A DNA stretch of 64,000 nucleotides from Paragordius varius (lineage: Eukaryota; Nematomorpha). Of this stretch, positions 25,236 to 38,700 are shown in pieces (positions within the stretch are counted from its first letter, which is position 1; every line of letters starts with the position of its first letter). The position numbers were made by a program, and so were the translations under genes. Below the pieces are notes generated by a model. That model ran no database searches and was not told the DNA's origin. It saw only the letters and a list, made by a program, of their open reading frames with translations. The stretch covers positions 2,356,001 through 2,420,000 of the forward strand of contig OZ176057.1 in the NCBI GenBank assembly GCA_964247055.1. Direction: 5' to 3'.

Positions 25236-28200
25236 TTGCTTCCTACGAAATATATTTATATATTTAAAAAAAATCTTTAGCAATCATATTTGATAATCTG
25301 TCCATATATTTAGTAATACTCACATTGAAAGTCATTATATAACCAAACATAATTATATATTATATAGATCTTATATAAAAATATTTTAATACATAAAGTG
25401 TTTAATTAGCGTTTATAGCGTTTTGAAATTTTTCATATGTAATTTATAATCATCCTAAAAATTATATTCAGAGGAATATTAAGGTAAAATATTATGATAT
25501 ATTAACGATTTTCATACGATCCAGGCATTTTTGCGTTTATAAAGACATAGCTCTTTATTATATCTTACTTTTAAGTAATAAGCATATGTAAAACCTAGTT
25601 TTATCGCGCTTTCATTTTCTCATTAGATTATGTTATTATTTTTTATCTTGGCAGTTCACGCTCCTTATCAGCATGTTTTTGTATTGAAAGTATTTGTTAG
25701 CTGGTGTCGGACTCTTTGTGATTACTTAATTAGGGAAAATTCACGCAGTTTTTAAAAATTTTATGACTTAAATATTCAACGGATAGTTGAAAAAGCAACT
25801 TGTCTTTATATTTGCATGGTTATATCATTGACTTTAAAACGTTTTGTGTCTTGTCCATTATAACTTCGTCTAAATTGCTTTCCTAAATACTTAATGGAAA
25901 AATAAGAGCTCTATGGTATTAAAATATCATATTCATCAAAAAAGTATAAGAATTATCATAGAGCTCTTGTTTTTTCATTCTTTAACAAATATTTATACCC
26001 ATTTAACGTAAAAAACAAATTTTTGATAAATTAAAGGATACATGACTAAAATACTTTAGCAATCGTTATGTTTGCTGCCATGGAATTAAATTAAACAAGG
26101 AAATTTTTTTACATATTTCTATATCTACCAAAAGGTTACTTTCGAGTAAGAAATCGGTGAGCAACGATACACGATTTTTCGCAAAATCCCAATATGATAT
26201 AGTTCTTTAAAACGATTAGTAACCAAAAAACCAAAAGCATCAAAATAATCTAGATACTTTTATTTAAAAAAACACACATATTATATCAGTTTTTCTGGTA
26301 TCTTTGTATAAATATCTCTATGTAACACATTTGACAATATTCATGACCAACTTTTTGATCGACAAAAATGATATGATATGCACTTGTGAAGGTTAGGTAA
26401 TCTTCATTTGATAATTTTTTATAGTTGTCCGCATATTAGAATTATTATAGTGTCATGATTAAAATTAGAGAATTTATTAATCTAATAAATTGATATTGAA
26501 GTTCGATTTTAAGTATAACAAGTATTTTGGTAATAACCAATGTATTATCTTAAATAAATATAATGTATAACAGTGATAATCAAACTACGGCCTAAAAGTG
26601 CTTTTCCATGGCCTGAATTATTTATTAAATTTTTTGATGCACCTAGTTTGAAGTTAATGCCTTCAAATGTGTCAGACTATGAAATTTTAATCAGTTTTAT
26701 GTCCCTAAGCAAGAAAAATATTTATGGTCCTTTAAGAATGTTTTGGTAAGTATCTTGGATCTGTAGTCGTAGGCGTCGGACTTGAAAACTAAGCGTGTAA
26801 TTGTTTTAGAATTCGACCAGAAACTTCATATGTTTTCATTTCATAACTGCAACCTAGGCAGGTGAGAATTTTCGGCTATAGCACATAAATTTGCTCTCCA
26901 TAATAAAATATTATTATAAATATGAGTGAATAAATAACACTGAAACCTAATACCCAAAAAAAACCGGATTAAAACTCGCAAAAATGTTTTGGCAGATTTA
27001 GGACTGTTTTTTTTATTTGCGGCATCAGCGTCTAAAGATAATGATTAAAAACCGGTCAATCGTTAATATTATATTTTATTTATAAGACTTGATTATTAAT
27101 GAAAATAAAGAGGTTTCCAACATGCGGTGTGCCGCCCGCTTAAAATTTGGTTTTGTGAAAAGCTTAAAAAATCTTTAATTTTTATTTCTATTTTTTCTGA
27201 ATTAGTATGACCACTACCAAGAACTAGAATAAAGCTATTATAGTGTTTTTGCATTTTTCAGTATTACTTCAAAAAACTGAAAATAATTAATAAGCCCTTG
27301 TTAGAATAAGGCCCGCCTATTTTTTCAAAAATGCAGCCCGTGAAGCTATTTATTTAGGGCACGCCTATTTGATTTGGTGTTATGTCCATAAAAGTTTAAA
27401 AATTATATAATCTACGGTGAAAATATAAAATTAATTTGACCATATTTCAATTATTTTAAATGTTTCTCCATTTCCTTGATTTAAAATTTTTGTAAATTTT
27501 ATGACAATAGACATCACAATAAAATGTCAAATGAATTTGGGAAAAAATGTGAAAAAATCCCCTTTAAAATATGTTTTTATCAAATGTAAATGTGTCGTAA
27601 TACACAGTAGCGCATGGTAAAAAATGAAGTTACATACAAATTCAAAACTAGTCGAAATATAAATGAAAATTTGTTTTAATTAATATTTTGTTTTTAAACA
27701 TACACACTACTGTATAAAAAAATATAAAAAATGTATATAAATTGTCTCTATTATAGTCATTGAATTCAAACTAAAAATTTAAATATTTAAAATTTGATTG
27801 ATATGTTTACATGTCTGTCCCATTTTTTATGTGTTGTATGGCTTTCATACAGTTGACCCTAATTTTTAAATGCATTCTTCAAAAAAACTATAAATATAGG
27901 GGAAACTTCAGATATTATTATAATTTATATTTTTAATAGGAAATATTTCATGAGTCATTTACTATTCCATTTTTTCTTGTTAACTATTTTGCTTCTATGG
28001 TTTCAATTTTCAGTTATTGAAAGTAATTCAAATTAAATTTTATATGTTATATTAAGCTACACATTTATTAGTTTTTTTTAAACCGTAAAAAATGAACTCA
28101 GATGTGTATATACAGGTTCTTTTTACATTGTATAAATTCAAATTGATCGAAAAATAAAAGATTTAGTTCAATGCATATTATATATATATATATATATATT

Positions 28201-31200
28201 TATATTAAAACTTAAAATTTTCTAAATAACTCCTTTTTGTTTATAGATTTAAATATCGTCTCGATTTTCTGTTTTATGTATATAATTTTAAATTTTATTT
28301 TAAGGTATATGTCCAACCCATATATGCCCTGAAACGTGTAGACAAATATCTTTTATGGGGTGCCCATCTTATTGTCAGTGCGGATTTGGTGAAACCATTG
28401 GATAAAATATGATTTGTGCTTAAAATATAATATATCACCACAATGCCATTAAAAATTAAATTTGCAAACCTTTTAAAAAACCTATTTAAATAAATAATCA
28501 TACGTATTTTAACTAATCATTATTTTGATTAAAAACAAAGGTGATTACAAAAGCAGTTATTCAACGCAAGGTATGGTGATTAAATTCGGATAATTTATAT
28601 TTTTGTGGTCTTTCTTGTGTATAGATAATATTTAAATTTAAAGGTTAGGTGATTACATTGCTGTTTATAACAAAGGTAATGTGTTACCAAACATAGTGAG
28701 TAAAAAAATCAGAGTAAATGATTTTTACAATGACCGGAAGGGTTCTTTGAATATTGTTTTATGCAAAAATTGGAAAGCTTGAGATTTTTAGGGAGACTGA
28801 TACCCAAACAAATTTGACATAAAAGAGCATCTATTGAGTTAAGAAGCCATTAAAACCCATAAAAGTATAGTGAATTTAATGAAAGAGAAAGACCATTCTA
28901 CACGGTTAGGATATATTTTAAAGTATGACTACTTTTTTACGTATTATATATACAGTTACTATTAAAATTATTTATTAATTTAGTACATTTTAAAAACGAT
29001 TTATTTCGATTCAAATTTGGGTAATTAGACACTCAGCCCATATTTAATTTGATATTATAAAAAACTACAGTAAGGGGTGCAATTATTATCAATCACAACA
29101 AAAGGCACATAAATAAGCAAAAGATCTAAATAAAATTTTGTTTTTAAACAAATCCATATCAAAATACTTGGACGCCATTTATTAATAAAATTACAAATAT
29201 CGTGCTATTTTGATTTAAACGCTAATTAAAGTTTTTTATTACATCTAAGTTATAATGAACAGGTTGGTTTTTTAAATGTTGATATTTAGCTAATTCACAC
29301 TTATGTTGGATAAATTCTTTTAAATTTATTCATAATTAAGTTGACTCGTTTTTTAAAATATTATTATATATTTTAGTACTTCAATTTAATATAAGTGTTA
29401 ACTTTTGAATTGTTTCAATTTACATATAATAAATTTAAAATAGAGAGTGACCAAGGTCCCCATTAAATCGAAGGACTGATAATGTAAAGTATCCAGGTTT
29501 TAACACTCCATTAGTTTTTGGGGTTGTTTTATATCCCAGAGCGATTTAAAATTTGAATACTCTAAGGGTATTTAAGGTATTAAGCTAAATACAAAATTCC
29601 TCTTTAGCCATTTGGAAACATTAAAAATAATTTCTTAAAATAAAAGTAAAATAAATAAATCCGTATCTCAAACTTGCCGCCTATAATTTTTTTGAACGCT
29701 AATGCAACGGGCACATAAATGTATATTACGTTAGAAAATGTAAAAAATGGTTTTTAAAAAGCTTTAAAATTAATTTTTAGATCAAGGCTCCGAATGTCAT
29801 AAAATTATTCGCTCTTCCAAAAAGGGCTATTTTAAAATAAGCACAAAAATGCCGAGTTTGCCCGATAAAAATGTTAAATATGCTTAATTTTGATATCAAC
29901 TCAAAATATTTTAATAAAAAGTATACTTTTTGCATAAATTTATAGAGTAAAATTTTATGAAGCATACTTCATACTATATTAAGACATACTGGAAACAGTG
30001 TAAAAACGCTTTAATATATTATAAAAACACTTTTTCTAAATTATTAAATGCTGAACTTTCTATCACCGAATTTTGATTTAAATATTGGTTTGTAATAATA
30101 ATTGTGTTCAGAAATTTATAATTGAAAGCATATGAACCTTTAAATTTTCTGAAGCGATGGAAATATTTAGTGAAACCAAATCACATAGTTATAATATCAT
30201 ATCGTTTCCAATCTGCCTAAAATAGTATGAGGTACGCTTCAACAAAATTTTACTCCAAACTATATTATAAATTACCTAAAAGTAAAACAATATTATAAAT
30301 AATTTAATTTAGTAAATGTGAATTTCAAAAGTCCCAAATTTTTTCCTCTGCAAAAACGAGTTAGTTCTTTCAAAATAAACGCAAAATGGAGTGAATGCGC
30401 GATAAAATTATGAAATAAATTTTATTTGACATCAAATTTTTTTTAAAAGAATGCATACTATGCCAAAATTATTTACCATAGTTTGAAGCGTTTATGCTAT
30501 AATTAGTAATGATACAATATGGAAACATTATTAGATGTTATAAAAACAATTTTTCTCCTTAATTTTATGATGCTAAATTTTTTTTCACCTCAAAATGACA
30601 AAAAATATTAGTTCGTCTTCAAATTTATAATAAATATATTATCTGTTTTTTAATAAATTCTCCAAAATATGAAAGTAAACTATTTTGAAGCGTTAATATG
30701 TTAAGCATCATCAGATCATATAGAAAAAACTATCTAAAAGTGTATTGTTTCTAAGATACTAAAAAATAGTAGGATAAACTTTTAACAAAATTTGTGTGAA
30801 ATTTAATTTTTCTGCATATATATAATATTTAGAAATTCCGGCATTTTTGTCTTTTTTAAAGGCACTAGCCCATTTTATAGGGGCAAAAAAAATTGAGCCC
30901 ACATCTAAATTTAAATTATTTAAAAAATATTTTTTTGCTTTTTATAGGTACTTTATATTATATTTTTTTTTTCGAAGCATTTAGCTTCCCACAATATAAC
31001 TTTACCAAAAATGTGGTATATTTGCCATTTTCTGATATAAAGCACTCACCACAAAAGTGTAAATAACTATCTCATATTACTCGTAGGTGTCAAAACCAAA
31101 CTGATAATCTTTATAAATTTTACATAATATATAAATTTTGTTAGGTATTTTACACAGACCCCGACTTTGAACGCTGTGTAATGCGCCATAAAAAAAATGC

Positions 31201-31498
31201 TGTTTAAACAAGGACCGTTAATTATTACAATTTATTTATTGAAAATATGAATTGTTAAAGGGAATCATGCATTTCAAAAAAATTTTTCATCATAATCTAA
31301 CACATATAAATTAACTCGCCATTCAAGCACTTTCGCTTTTTTAGCAAAGTAGCCATAAGAGATTTAGAACTCATAGATTAACTTTCATAACATAATCGAC
31401 TCAATGTGCTATTATTTGTCATGTATGAATTTCTAATAATATAACAATAAAACTGAAATTTTTATACTTTCGTTAAAATATATGTGGACATAGGGCAT
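25236..31498. other. Gene-poor interval with decayed repeats
   Basis: No gene is recognised in 6.3 kb. It contains a CAGTCATG-family copy (about 25885-26047), an element with inverted ends and G+C patches typical of hAT remnants (27111-27372), a similar fragment at about 26573 (CAGTGATAATCAAACTACGG), and two coding-like patches (28300-28412 and 28650-28790). Blocks at about 29780-30080 and 30340-30620 look like old, diverged direct repeats of one another; a related fragment is near 59300. Confidence 0.5.
28300..28790 (+). other. Two coding-like patches of unknown identity
   Basis: At 28305-28412 a plus-strand frame after a TTTTAAG acceptor-like site reads VYVQPIYALKRVDKYLLWGA and continues about 15 residues. 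At about 28657-28788 another reads GDYIAVYNKGNVLPNIVSKK and continues about 25 residues. A third bit near 28542 (GDYKSSYSTQGM) resembles the second. The composition is less A+T-rich than the surroundings. I recognise no family. These could be exons of an unrecognised gene or remnants. Confidence 0.25.
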
Positions 31499-31891
31499 AT
31501 GAATGAACCAAAATCCCAATTGCCTACCTTTCAGGAAAGTTTTGAGAGGTTTTCCTATTAAATTACGTATAGGTTTAAAATACGACAGAAAAACCGAATG
31601 CATCGCGATCTGGCAGCTATAATAGCAGCAAACCTGTATGAAAAATCTAAAGAAATATTAAACACAAGCTTAAATGCCGCAGAAACTGAAATCCTGAATA
31701 GCCCGAATTTGGATAATTCTTGTTCATCTATAAAATCTCACAATTATGATAGTTTGTCAATAAATTCAAAAATAAAAGATGGACAAAATACGGGAACTTT
31801 TAAAAATAATTTAGATATGACGTTTCAAAATTTAACACATTTGACAACACCGCAAGGAGTTGTAGTTTATGAAAAACGTACAGCTTTATAA
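31499..31891 (+). CDS. Small unknown protein, one 24-nt intron
   Basis: Exons 31499-31548 and 31573-31891 give 122 residues. The start is the ATG in CATATGAATGAACC. It opens MNEPKSQLPTFQESFERF; splicing continues with KIRQKNRMHRDLAAIIAANL, a charged probably helical segment, and then a Ser/Asn-rich tail ending VVVYEKRTAL. No family recognised, no signal peptide or membrane segment. It is convergent with the Sld2-like gene, the two stop codons being only about 80 bp apart. Without the 24-nt intron the frame closes shortly after the start. The coding call rests on that splice and on composition. Confidence 0.6.
31549..31572 (+). other. Ultra-short intron, 24 nt
   Basis: Starts GTTTTCC and ends CGTATAG. 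Its removal (phase 2) restores an open frame of 122 residues across a point where the unspliced frame has a stop. Confidence 0.7.
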
Positions 31892-31969
31892 TTATTTTAA
31901 ATATATTAATTATTTAAAGAAGATTATACAATTTATTATTATAAATTTTTTGAGACAAATAAATTATTT

Positions 31970-33164
31970 TTATCTGAATTTATTATTTTTCCAACGAATA
32001 TTGTTTTTTGATCTATCCAAACGATATTTGGCGATAGATATGCGTTTTGATCTTTTTTTCACAAAGTTTTTGTGTTTTAAATCGATTCTTGCATAATTTT
32101 CCGGCATTTTACGGATACTAATCCGTTTTTTTCTGCCCTCAATTTTTTCGTTATCGATAGATTGCATATTTATATCAGGAGGAGGGCTAACTGTATTAAT
32201 CATAGCTTGGGCTTCATTAGTATATTTATTAGGGTCATTTCCAACATGTCTCGTTGACTCTAGGGTTATTGTTGATTTATGTTGGTTCGAAAGATCTAAC
32301 AATTCACATAAAATTGATTTAGGTTTTTTCATTTCAGGGAGCTCAGATTTGTTGAATACATTGCAAAGATTATTATCATTATTATTATCGGTAAAGGAAT
32401 TTGAAAGTTGTGTATTCTTTTCATATTTTTGCGGGCTATAAGAATCGTCTGTATTGCTTCGGAAAATATCGCTTGGTTTATTATTAGTGAGATCATTTAA
32501 AACGGAATTACAACTCGTAATAAAAGCTCCAATTTTAGCCCTAAAAAGTGGTATTTTTCGTTCTACCAAGTTGTTTGTGGAATCAAAAACTGAGTAATTA
32601 TTGGTTTGAATTAAATTATCAGAAAATATGGAGGCATAATTTGTATATAAATCATCTTTAATATCAAAAGATATATTAGATTGAATCGAAACTGGATAGT
32701 TATCCAATTTAGGTAGCGTATTATTGATTGGTTTCTAACAATTTTAAAATATCATTTACTTGAGAATCGAATGCATCAAGACTTTGTGAATTTTCTTCAA
32801 AGAATTTATGTAGTTTTTTACTATAACCATTTAATATATTTTCTTTTTCTCCATCTATAACAATATAAATTAATTTACCTATATCAAAGTTATCAGATGC
32901 ATTATTGCGCTTAAAAGAATTTGATCGTCGAATTTTAACAATTTTATTGATAAATTCATGCGAATTACTCTTGTTAGTGTTTTCGTTTGTCGTAGGAAAT
33001 TTTAAATGATAATATTCAATGTAGGCTTCTCTAATTTCTTTCGGCGCTCCCTTCATATCATGTTTTTGAGGTTTTCGTTTATTTTCGGACACAAACCATT
33101 TTTCCCATAGAACAATTATAGATTTTAACCGATCTCGATACAATTTAATATCTGATTGTTCCAT
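31970..33164 (-). CDS. Sld2-type replication initiation protein (RECQL4 N-terminal homologue, no helicase)
   Basis: Exons 33164-32760 and 32734-31970, 389 residues. The N-terminus (residues 8-55) has the Sld2/RECQL4 signature: LKSIIVLWEKWF, then NKRKPQKHDMKGAPKEIREA and YIEYYHLK, matching LKxWExxF, RxPxxxD and YxxYxxLK of the family. In yeast and animals this domain acts in CMG helicase assembly with Dpb11/TopBP1. The C-terminus is basic (ENYARIDLKHKNFVKKRSKR), resembling the basic segment that follows the Sld2 domain in RECQL4. Between them lies low-complexity Ser/Asn sequence. No RecQ helicase domain follows before the stop, so this looks like a yeast-style stand-alone Sld2 rather than full RECQL4. 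The two halves join only through a 25-nt intron. Divergent from TCF25. Confidence 0.83.
32735..32759 (-). other. Ultra-short intron, 25 nt (Sld2-like gene)
   Basis: On the minus strand starts GTAAATG and ends TTGTTAG, phase 0 on both sides. It joins the Sld2-domain exon (ending AFDSQ) to the basic C-terminal exon (starting KPINNT). An alternative acceptor at TATCCAG would leave the second half out of frame. Confidence 0.75.
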
Positions 33165-33244
33165 TTATAAATTATTTCAAAATGAAATTGTTTAAACCAA
33201 GCGGTATATTATCTAATTAAAACATTCATAAAAACACCGGTGAC
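33165..33244. promoter_or_regulatory. Shared 80-bp divergent start region, Sld2-like/TCF25
   Basis: Only 80 bp separate the two start codons. No clear core motif. Second example in the window of a head-to-head pair with under 100 bp between ATGs. Confidence 0.55.
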
Positions 33245-35701
33245 ATGTCCAATCGGGCTTATAAAAAATTAGCAAGTCAAATAAATAATAATTTTGAAAT
33301 ATGTGATAAAAGCGACGATATATTAAACGCTAATCAAGGAACAACCTTCGATAGGATTTATATGGTATTGTATAAAAATTATCTAAAGTTATCCGAAGAA
33401 GATGAAAAAATTATTGAATGTAACACTGACATAGTTAATCTATGCAAAAAATCAAAGCGCAAATCTAAGAGAAAAGCTCACAAAATACCATCATTGCTTC
33501 CACAATTAGAACAAAATAATAGTTGTTCATCCAATAATCTATCAAATTGTCTAGATGTCAATATTAAGTAATATATGAATGGCTTATATTGTAGAAAACT
33601 AAATGCAAATCAAGAATTTGAGTCTTTTTTATTGACCAGCTTGAATTCAAATAAGAAAAAGTTGGTAAAAAATAAGCAGGTAACCCGTTTGATTACACCT
33701 GACCCTAATTGGCCCAATATGACCAAATTAGGTATAATTTTAAAGATATATTTATCTGATTATAAACGGTATTCAAATTAAGTTTATGTACAATAAAAAG
33801 TACTTAATGGAGTCATAATAATTTATATGGGGAAATTTAAATTATTAAAATTACCTGATCACTTAATTCCAGCTTTTATATGGGAACTCGAGCTCAGATT
33901 ATTGCTTATCTTTGTTTAAATATGATAAACCTAACTTTTACTTCGATAATTTCGTTCGAATCTTTATACCACCCAAATTATTCGACTGAAAAGACATAAT
34001 ATAAAATATTTTTGTTTAATATAGGGCAAATACTGTTAAAAAATATTTATTTTATTTATAAGCATGATATTTTTTATTTAGCGGGAATTAATTGAATCAA
34101 AACTTTTAAAGAATTTTTAAATATGGATACATTAATTTAAAATTGCTATGGGTTAGTCAACTATCCCAAAAGGTTGTGTTAAATGTTTCATTTACAATTG
34201 AATTTAAGATAAAACAAAACATAGAAAGTAGTACATATTTAATAATAAATTGAAGTAATATACATTGCTACATTTTTCATTAATTATAGCCTGATATAGT
34301 AAATAGAACAAACAGAAATATTATTGGTTATTATCAATAATAAAAAATGAAAAGTATAACTATAAGCCAATAATACTGCCCTTGGTTTCTCATACTATCT
34401 GGCAATAATTTGTAAATAGGCAATTTAGAGTATTATATGTTACCAATTTATTTGAAATGAAATTATATTTTATATAATATTTCACTTTTGTAGTTGTATT
34501 TTATTTTTTTTAAAAGGCTTATCAATGTCGGAACTTTGTGTCTCAGATCAAAACGATATATTTTGCAACAAAGTTGCTAATCATTCACCAATATCTATCG
34601 TCTATAAATTTGAACATAACGCTAAATACCGTATGTTACAATTACACTTTCTGCAAAACCTTGAAACAAATGATCCATCTCAATTAATGGTTTATTAGTG
34701 TTTGACTTTTGCTTTTTGGTTCACTTTTTACTATTTTATACTGTAAAAATTAAAATTATATACGGATAAAACGTTGAAATATAAAGACAAATTTGGTTTT
34801 TTAATTAAAAAACCATATAGATTTATAAATTCTGATTATATGAATAAGAGTCATTAGTGTTTATGATTGCAAAGTATAAAATAGATATGTTAATTGATAA
34901 TATAATCAATCACATATTTTACAATTGTAATTATAATTTATTTGTGTAAAATTAAGGTTAAAGTATGGTTGCCTAATACAAAAAATATTTGTCTTTATAT
35001 TTTTACGTTTTGTCCGTATAAAACAATTCAAGTTCTTCCTTAAACAATTAAAATTCACCCTTAAACAATTCAAATTCCTCAATTAATATATATGTTTTTT
35101 TTAAGATTAAATATTACCTATATTTTTATACATATTTAAAAATATAAAAATTTTATTTCTATTAAAATAATACTGAAAAAAAATTATAAATTATGCCATA
35201 AAAATATATTTAATATTAATAATGAGTTATATTAGTTCGGAAACACATAATTTATTTTTAGGGTGAAGGGTGAATTTGAATTGTTCGAGGGCGAATTTAA
35301 CTTTAAATGGTATACTTTTTATGTGCGAAATTACCTGTAGTTTTTATTGATACTAATTTTTTACATTTTTTATGTGTTTAATTTATTCTCTAATTATTTA
35401 AGAACACCTTTTCGAACATATATTAGCTCAAACTTTTGTTTGAAAGGATATACATACACGTTTTATATTTATAATAAATATCATATATATTTTACAATTC
35501 AAATTCACCCTAAAAATAAATTATGTGTTCGGGCTAATATTATTCATTATTATTCAAATGAAATATATCTTGCTTCAGTATTTAAATTTAAACAAAAAAT
35601 ATTTTTTTTCAATGTAAAAAATGTTGTTTCAAATCGAAATAAAAATATAATTTTTTTAAGGGTGAATTTGAATTGTTCAAGGGAAAATTTGAATTGTAAA
35701 T

Positions 35702-35738
<37 letters not shown>

Positions 35739-38700
35739 CAGGATATTTTTTCAACCCAACCATACCATGTGGATACTTTATTACAACTTAGCTTTATTTA
35801 TCGATTAAGGGGTGATTTCGATCAATCAGCCAAATTTATTGGTAAAATGATTTTTCCTTACAAATAAATATAATTTTTAAAGCGTTTTTTACATCAATAA
35901 TTTTTAGAAATGTTTATACGATATATGCATTTTAATGGTTGCTTATTACACACTGCTATGGTAGGGTAATTTGCAACACAGTAATGTATGGAAAAAAAAA
36001 GTTAGATAAACAATTATTTTTTTAAATGATTTTTTTACAAAAATTGTAATTTTTAAACGATTTTTTTCACAATTTCCAGAATTTTTAATTAATCCAAAAA
36101 ATAATTTTTATACCGTATATGCATTTTAATGGTTGCTTATTTCACACTGCTATGGTAGGGTAATTGGCAACACAATGGTGTATGGAAAAAAAGAACAAAA
36201 TGTTGAATAAAAAATGATTTTTTTAAATGATTTTTTTACAAAAATTGTAATTTTTAAACGCTTTTTGAACATCGATTTTCAGAAATTTTTATCAATCCAA
36301 AAATTAATTTATACAGTATATGCATTTTAATGGTTGCTTATTACACACTGCTATGGTAGGGTTATTCGCAACACAGTAGTGTATGGAAAAAAAGAAAAAA
36401 ATGTTCAATTAAATATTAAGATAGCGTTTTCCCCATATGTTATGAGATACTAATTATTTCCTTTCTTTTTTTCCCATACACTCTTGTGTTGCAAATTGCC
36501 CAACTATAGCAGTGTGAAAAAAAGCAATCATTAAAATGCATGTATTTATAATAACAATTGTTTATAATTTATATAAGAGTGTTTTATGATTTTTCCTACA
36601 AAAGGGGTAAAGAATTTATTTTTGATATATATAATATATGTTTAAAATTATTGTGTTTTAAATTTTTGTGTATCTTTTTAGTAAATCAAATCAAAATTAG
36701 GTTTTTTGGTTTGTAAAAGCAATGAGGTTATATACCATATTTTGGCTTAGTTATTTTTGATTGAAAATAGTTTGTTTGTCATTTTTTTGACTATTATAAA
36801 AAAGACTTTTAAATATGACTCAAAAAATACAGTAAAAACTGAAGTTTTTACGGACAAAATGTAAAATAAAGACAAATATTTTTTATAAAAGATAACCATA
36901 CTATTTAAATTTCGATTTATTTCAATATAATTCATTGTTTTGAATGGCAAAATGTGCAATAATAACTTACACCATCAATTCTATATTTTACAATTGTAAC
37001 TCAAATAGCCTATGTGAAAAAAATAAGGCTTTAAATAATATAGTAGTCTATTAGATTAAAATATTTGTCTTTATATTTTTACATTTTGTTTGTTTAATTT
37101 CAATTTTTCAAAACCTTTTTTCTACAAATTTACGAACCTATTTTGAACAAAATTATAAATGGTAATCGATGTAAATTGTTAAAACACATTTAGTTTTATA
37201 TATATATATATATAATAATATATCTTTATAAAAATTAAGATGATACTTTATCATGAGAAAAAAATAATATATTCCTTGACTTTTTTTCACTATTTTGACT
37301 TTATAATATTAACCTAAAAAAACGAATTTATAGTTTAATTAAATCTTTGCATGCCTTATTTCTATTTTTCTATGGAAATTTAGAATTAGCCCTTCATGCA
37401 ATGGAACAAAGTTTTCACCCGAAATTCAAATTGACAGATAGGGCTTTTTGTGTCTTACCCTACGCTTTTCAAAATAACCGGTTTTTTATTTCATTTTTTT
37501 AAAATTTAATTTAGTTTAAATTTTTTAAGGTAATTGCACAGATGTATTTTAATTTTTTTTTAAAAAATTAATGGGTATGTTAGACGTAAAATTTTTATTT
37601 TTGCATTTTTAAACATTTAAAGTCTAAAAATCTTAAAATATTCGATTGAAATAAAAAGATTGAAATAATATCGTAAATATTGTAGCAAAAATTGATCAAG
37701 TAACAACAATTTAAATTATGAAGAAATATTTTAATTATTTTGTAGTTTTTTATTGAGTTGAAAATTTTTTTAATAGAATTTTATCCCTAAAGCTATCTAT
37801 TTTTAAATTGTTTATAATGGATTTGAAATAATTAATTATATTTCTCTGGCTTTGTAAATATACCATATACAATAAAAATTTACCCTAAAATATATTGTCT
37901 TTTTGGGTTCATATAACCCATTATTAATATGAACTATATGTTTACGATATATTATTTTTTCATCATTACATTAATTTTAAACCAAATTTCATATATTTCA
38001 AAAACAATAAAAAATAAAAGTAAAAATGTGGTTATTTTAAGGTGTGAATTTGAATTGTTTGAAGATTGAATTTGAAAACTGATGGTATAGCCATTTTTAC
38101 TAACGAATTTTTTTATTTATTTCTCTGATTTATATATATACCATTTACAATTCAAATTCACCCTCATTTATAATATATGATTAGATTTTTTAAAATAAAA
38201 ATTTTTGGTTTAAATTAAAATAATACTGAAAAAATAATAACTATGCCATAAAGATATATTTCATATTAATAATGTGAGTTATTTTAGTCCGAATACACAT
38301 AATTTATTTTTAGAGTGAATTTGAATTTAAAAACTGTATAAATGGTATATTTTGGCTTTTTTTACTAACCCATTTTTTTTTATTTCATTTGTTGGATTTA
38401 TTTTTTATATTTTTATTTTAGATGCTTTCATATAGCATTATTTAATCACATCCTGAATTTGAATGCTTCAATGTTAACATGCACTGCCCTAGAAAATGCC
38501 AAACTTTTATTAAAGTATTACCTATTAATGTTATAACATTTTATAAATTTAAATATAATTTTATTTTAGTAAAAGCCCCTGGTCTTAATGTGATTTTATT
38601 TGAAAGTTAGGTTTTTTAAATGGTTGAATTTTTATAATATGCACTTTTTTTTGATTTGTATAATAAGGCATTTATTTCAAATAATTTTATTTTAATTGTT

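Noticed and set aside
26756-26835. tRNA-like or tRNA-derived SINE head (GTAGTCGTAGGCGTCGGACT ... AGAATTCGACC)
   Set aside because: Box-like words are present, but no cloverleaf could be folded by eye and no tail or target duplication was found.
31869-32096. Plus-strand frame overlapping the end of the Sld2-like gene
   Set aside because: It is the shadow of the minus-strand coding exon and lacks recognisable content.
32734-32760. Reading the Sld2-like locus as two separate genes
   Set aside because: The second half has no plausible start of its own, and the 25-nt intron joins the halves in phase; the basic tail fits the family.
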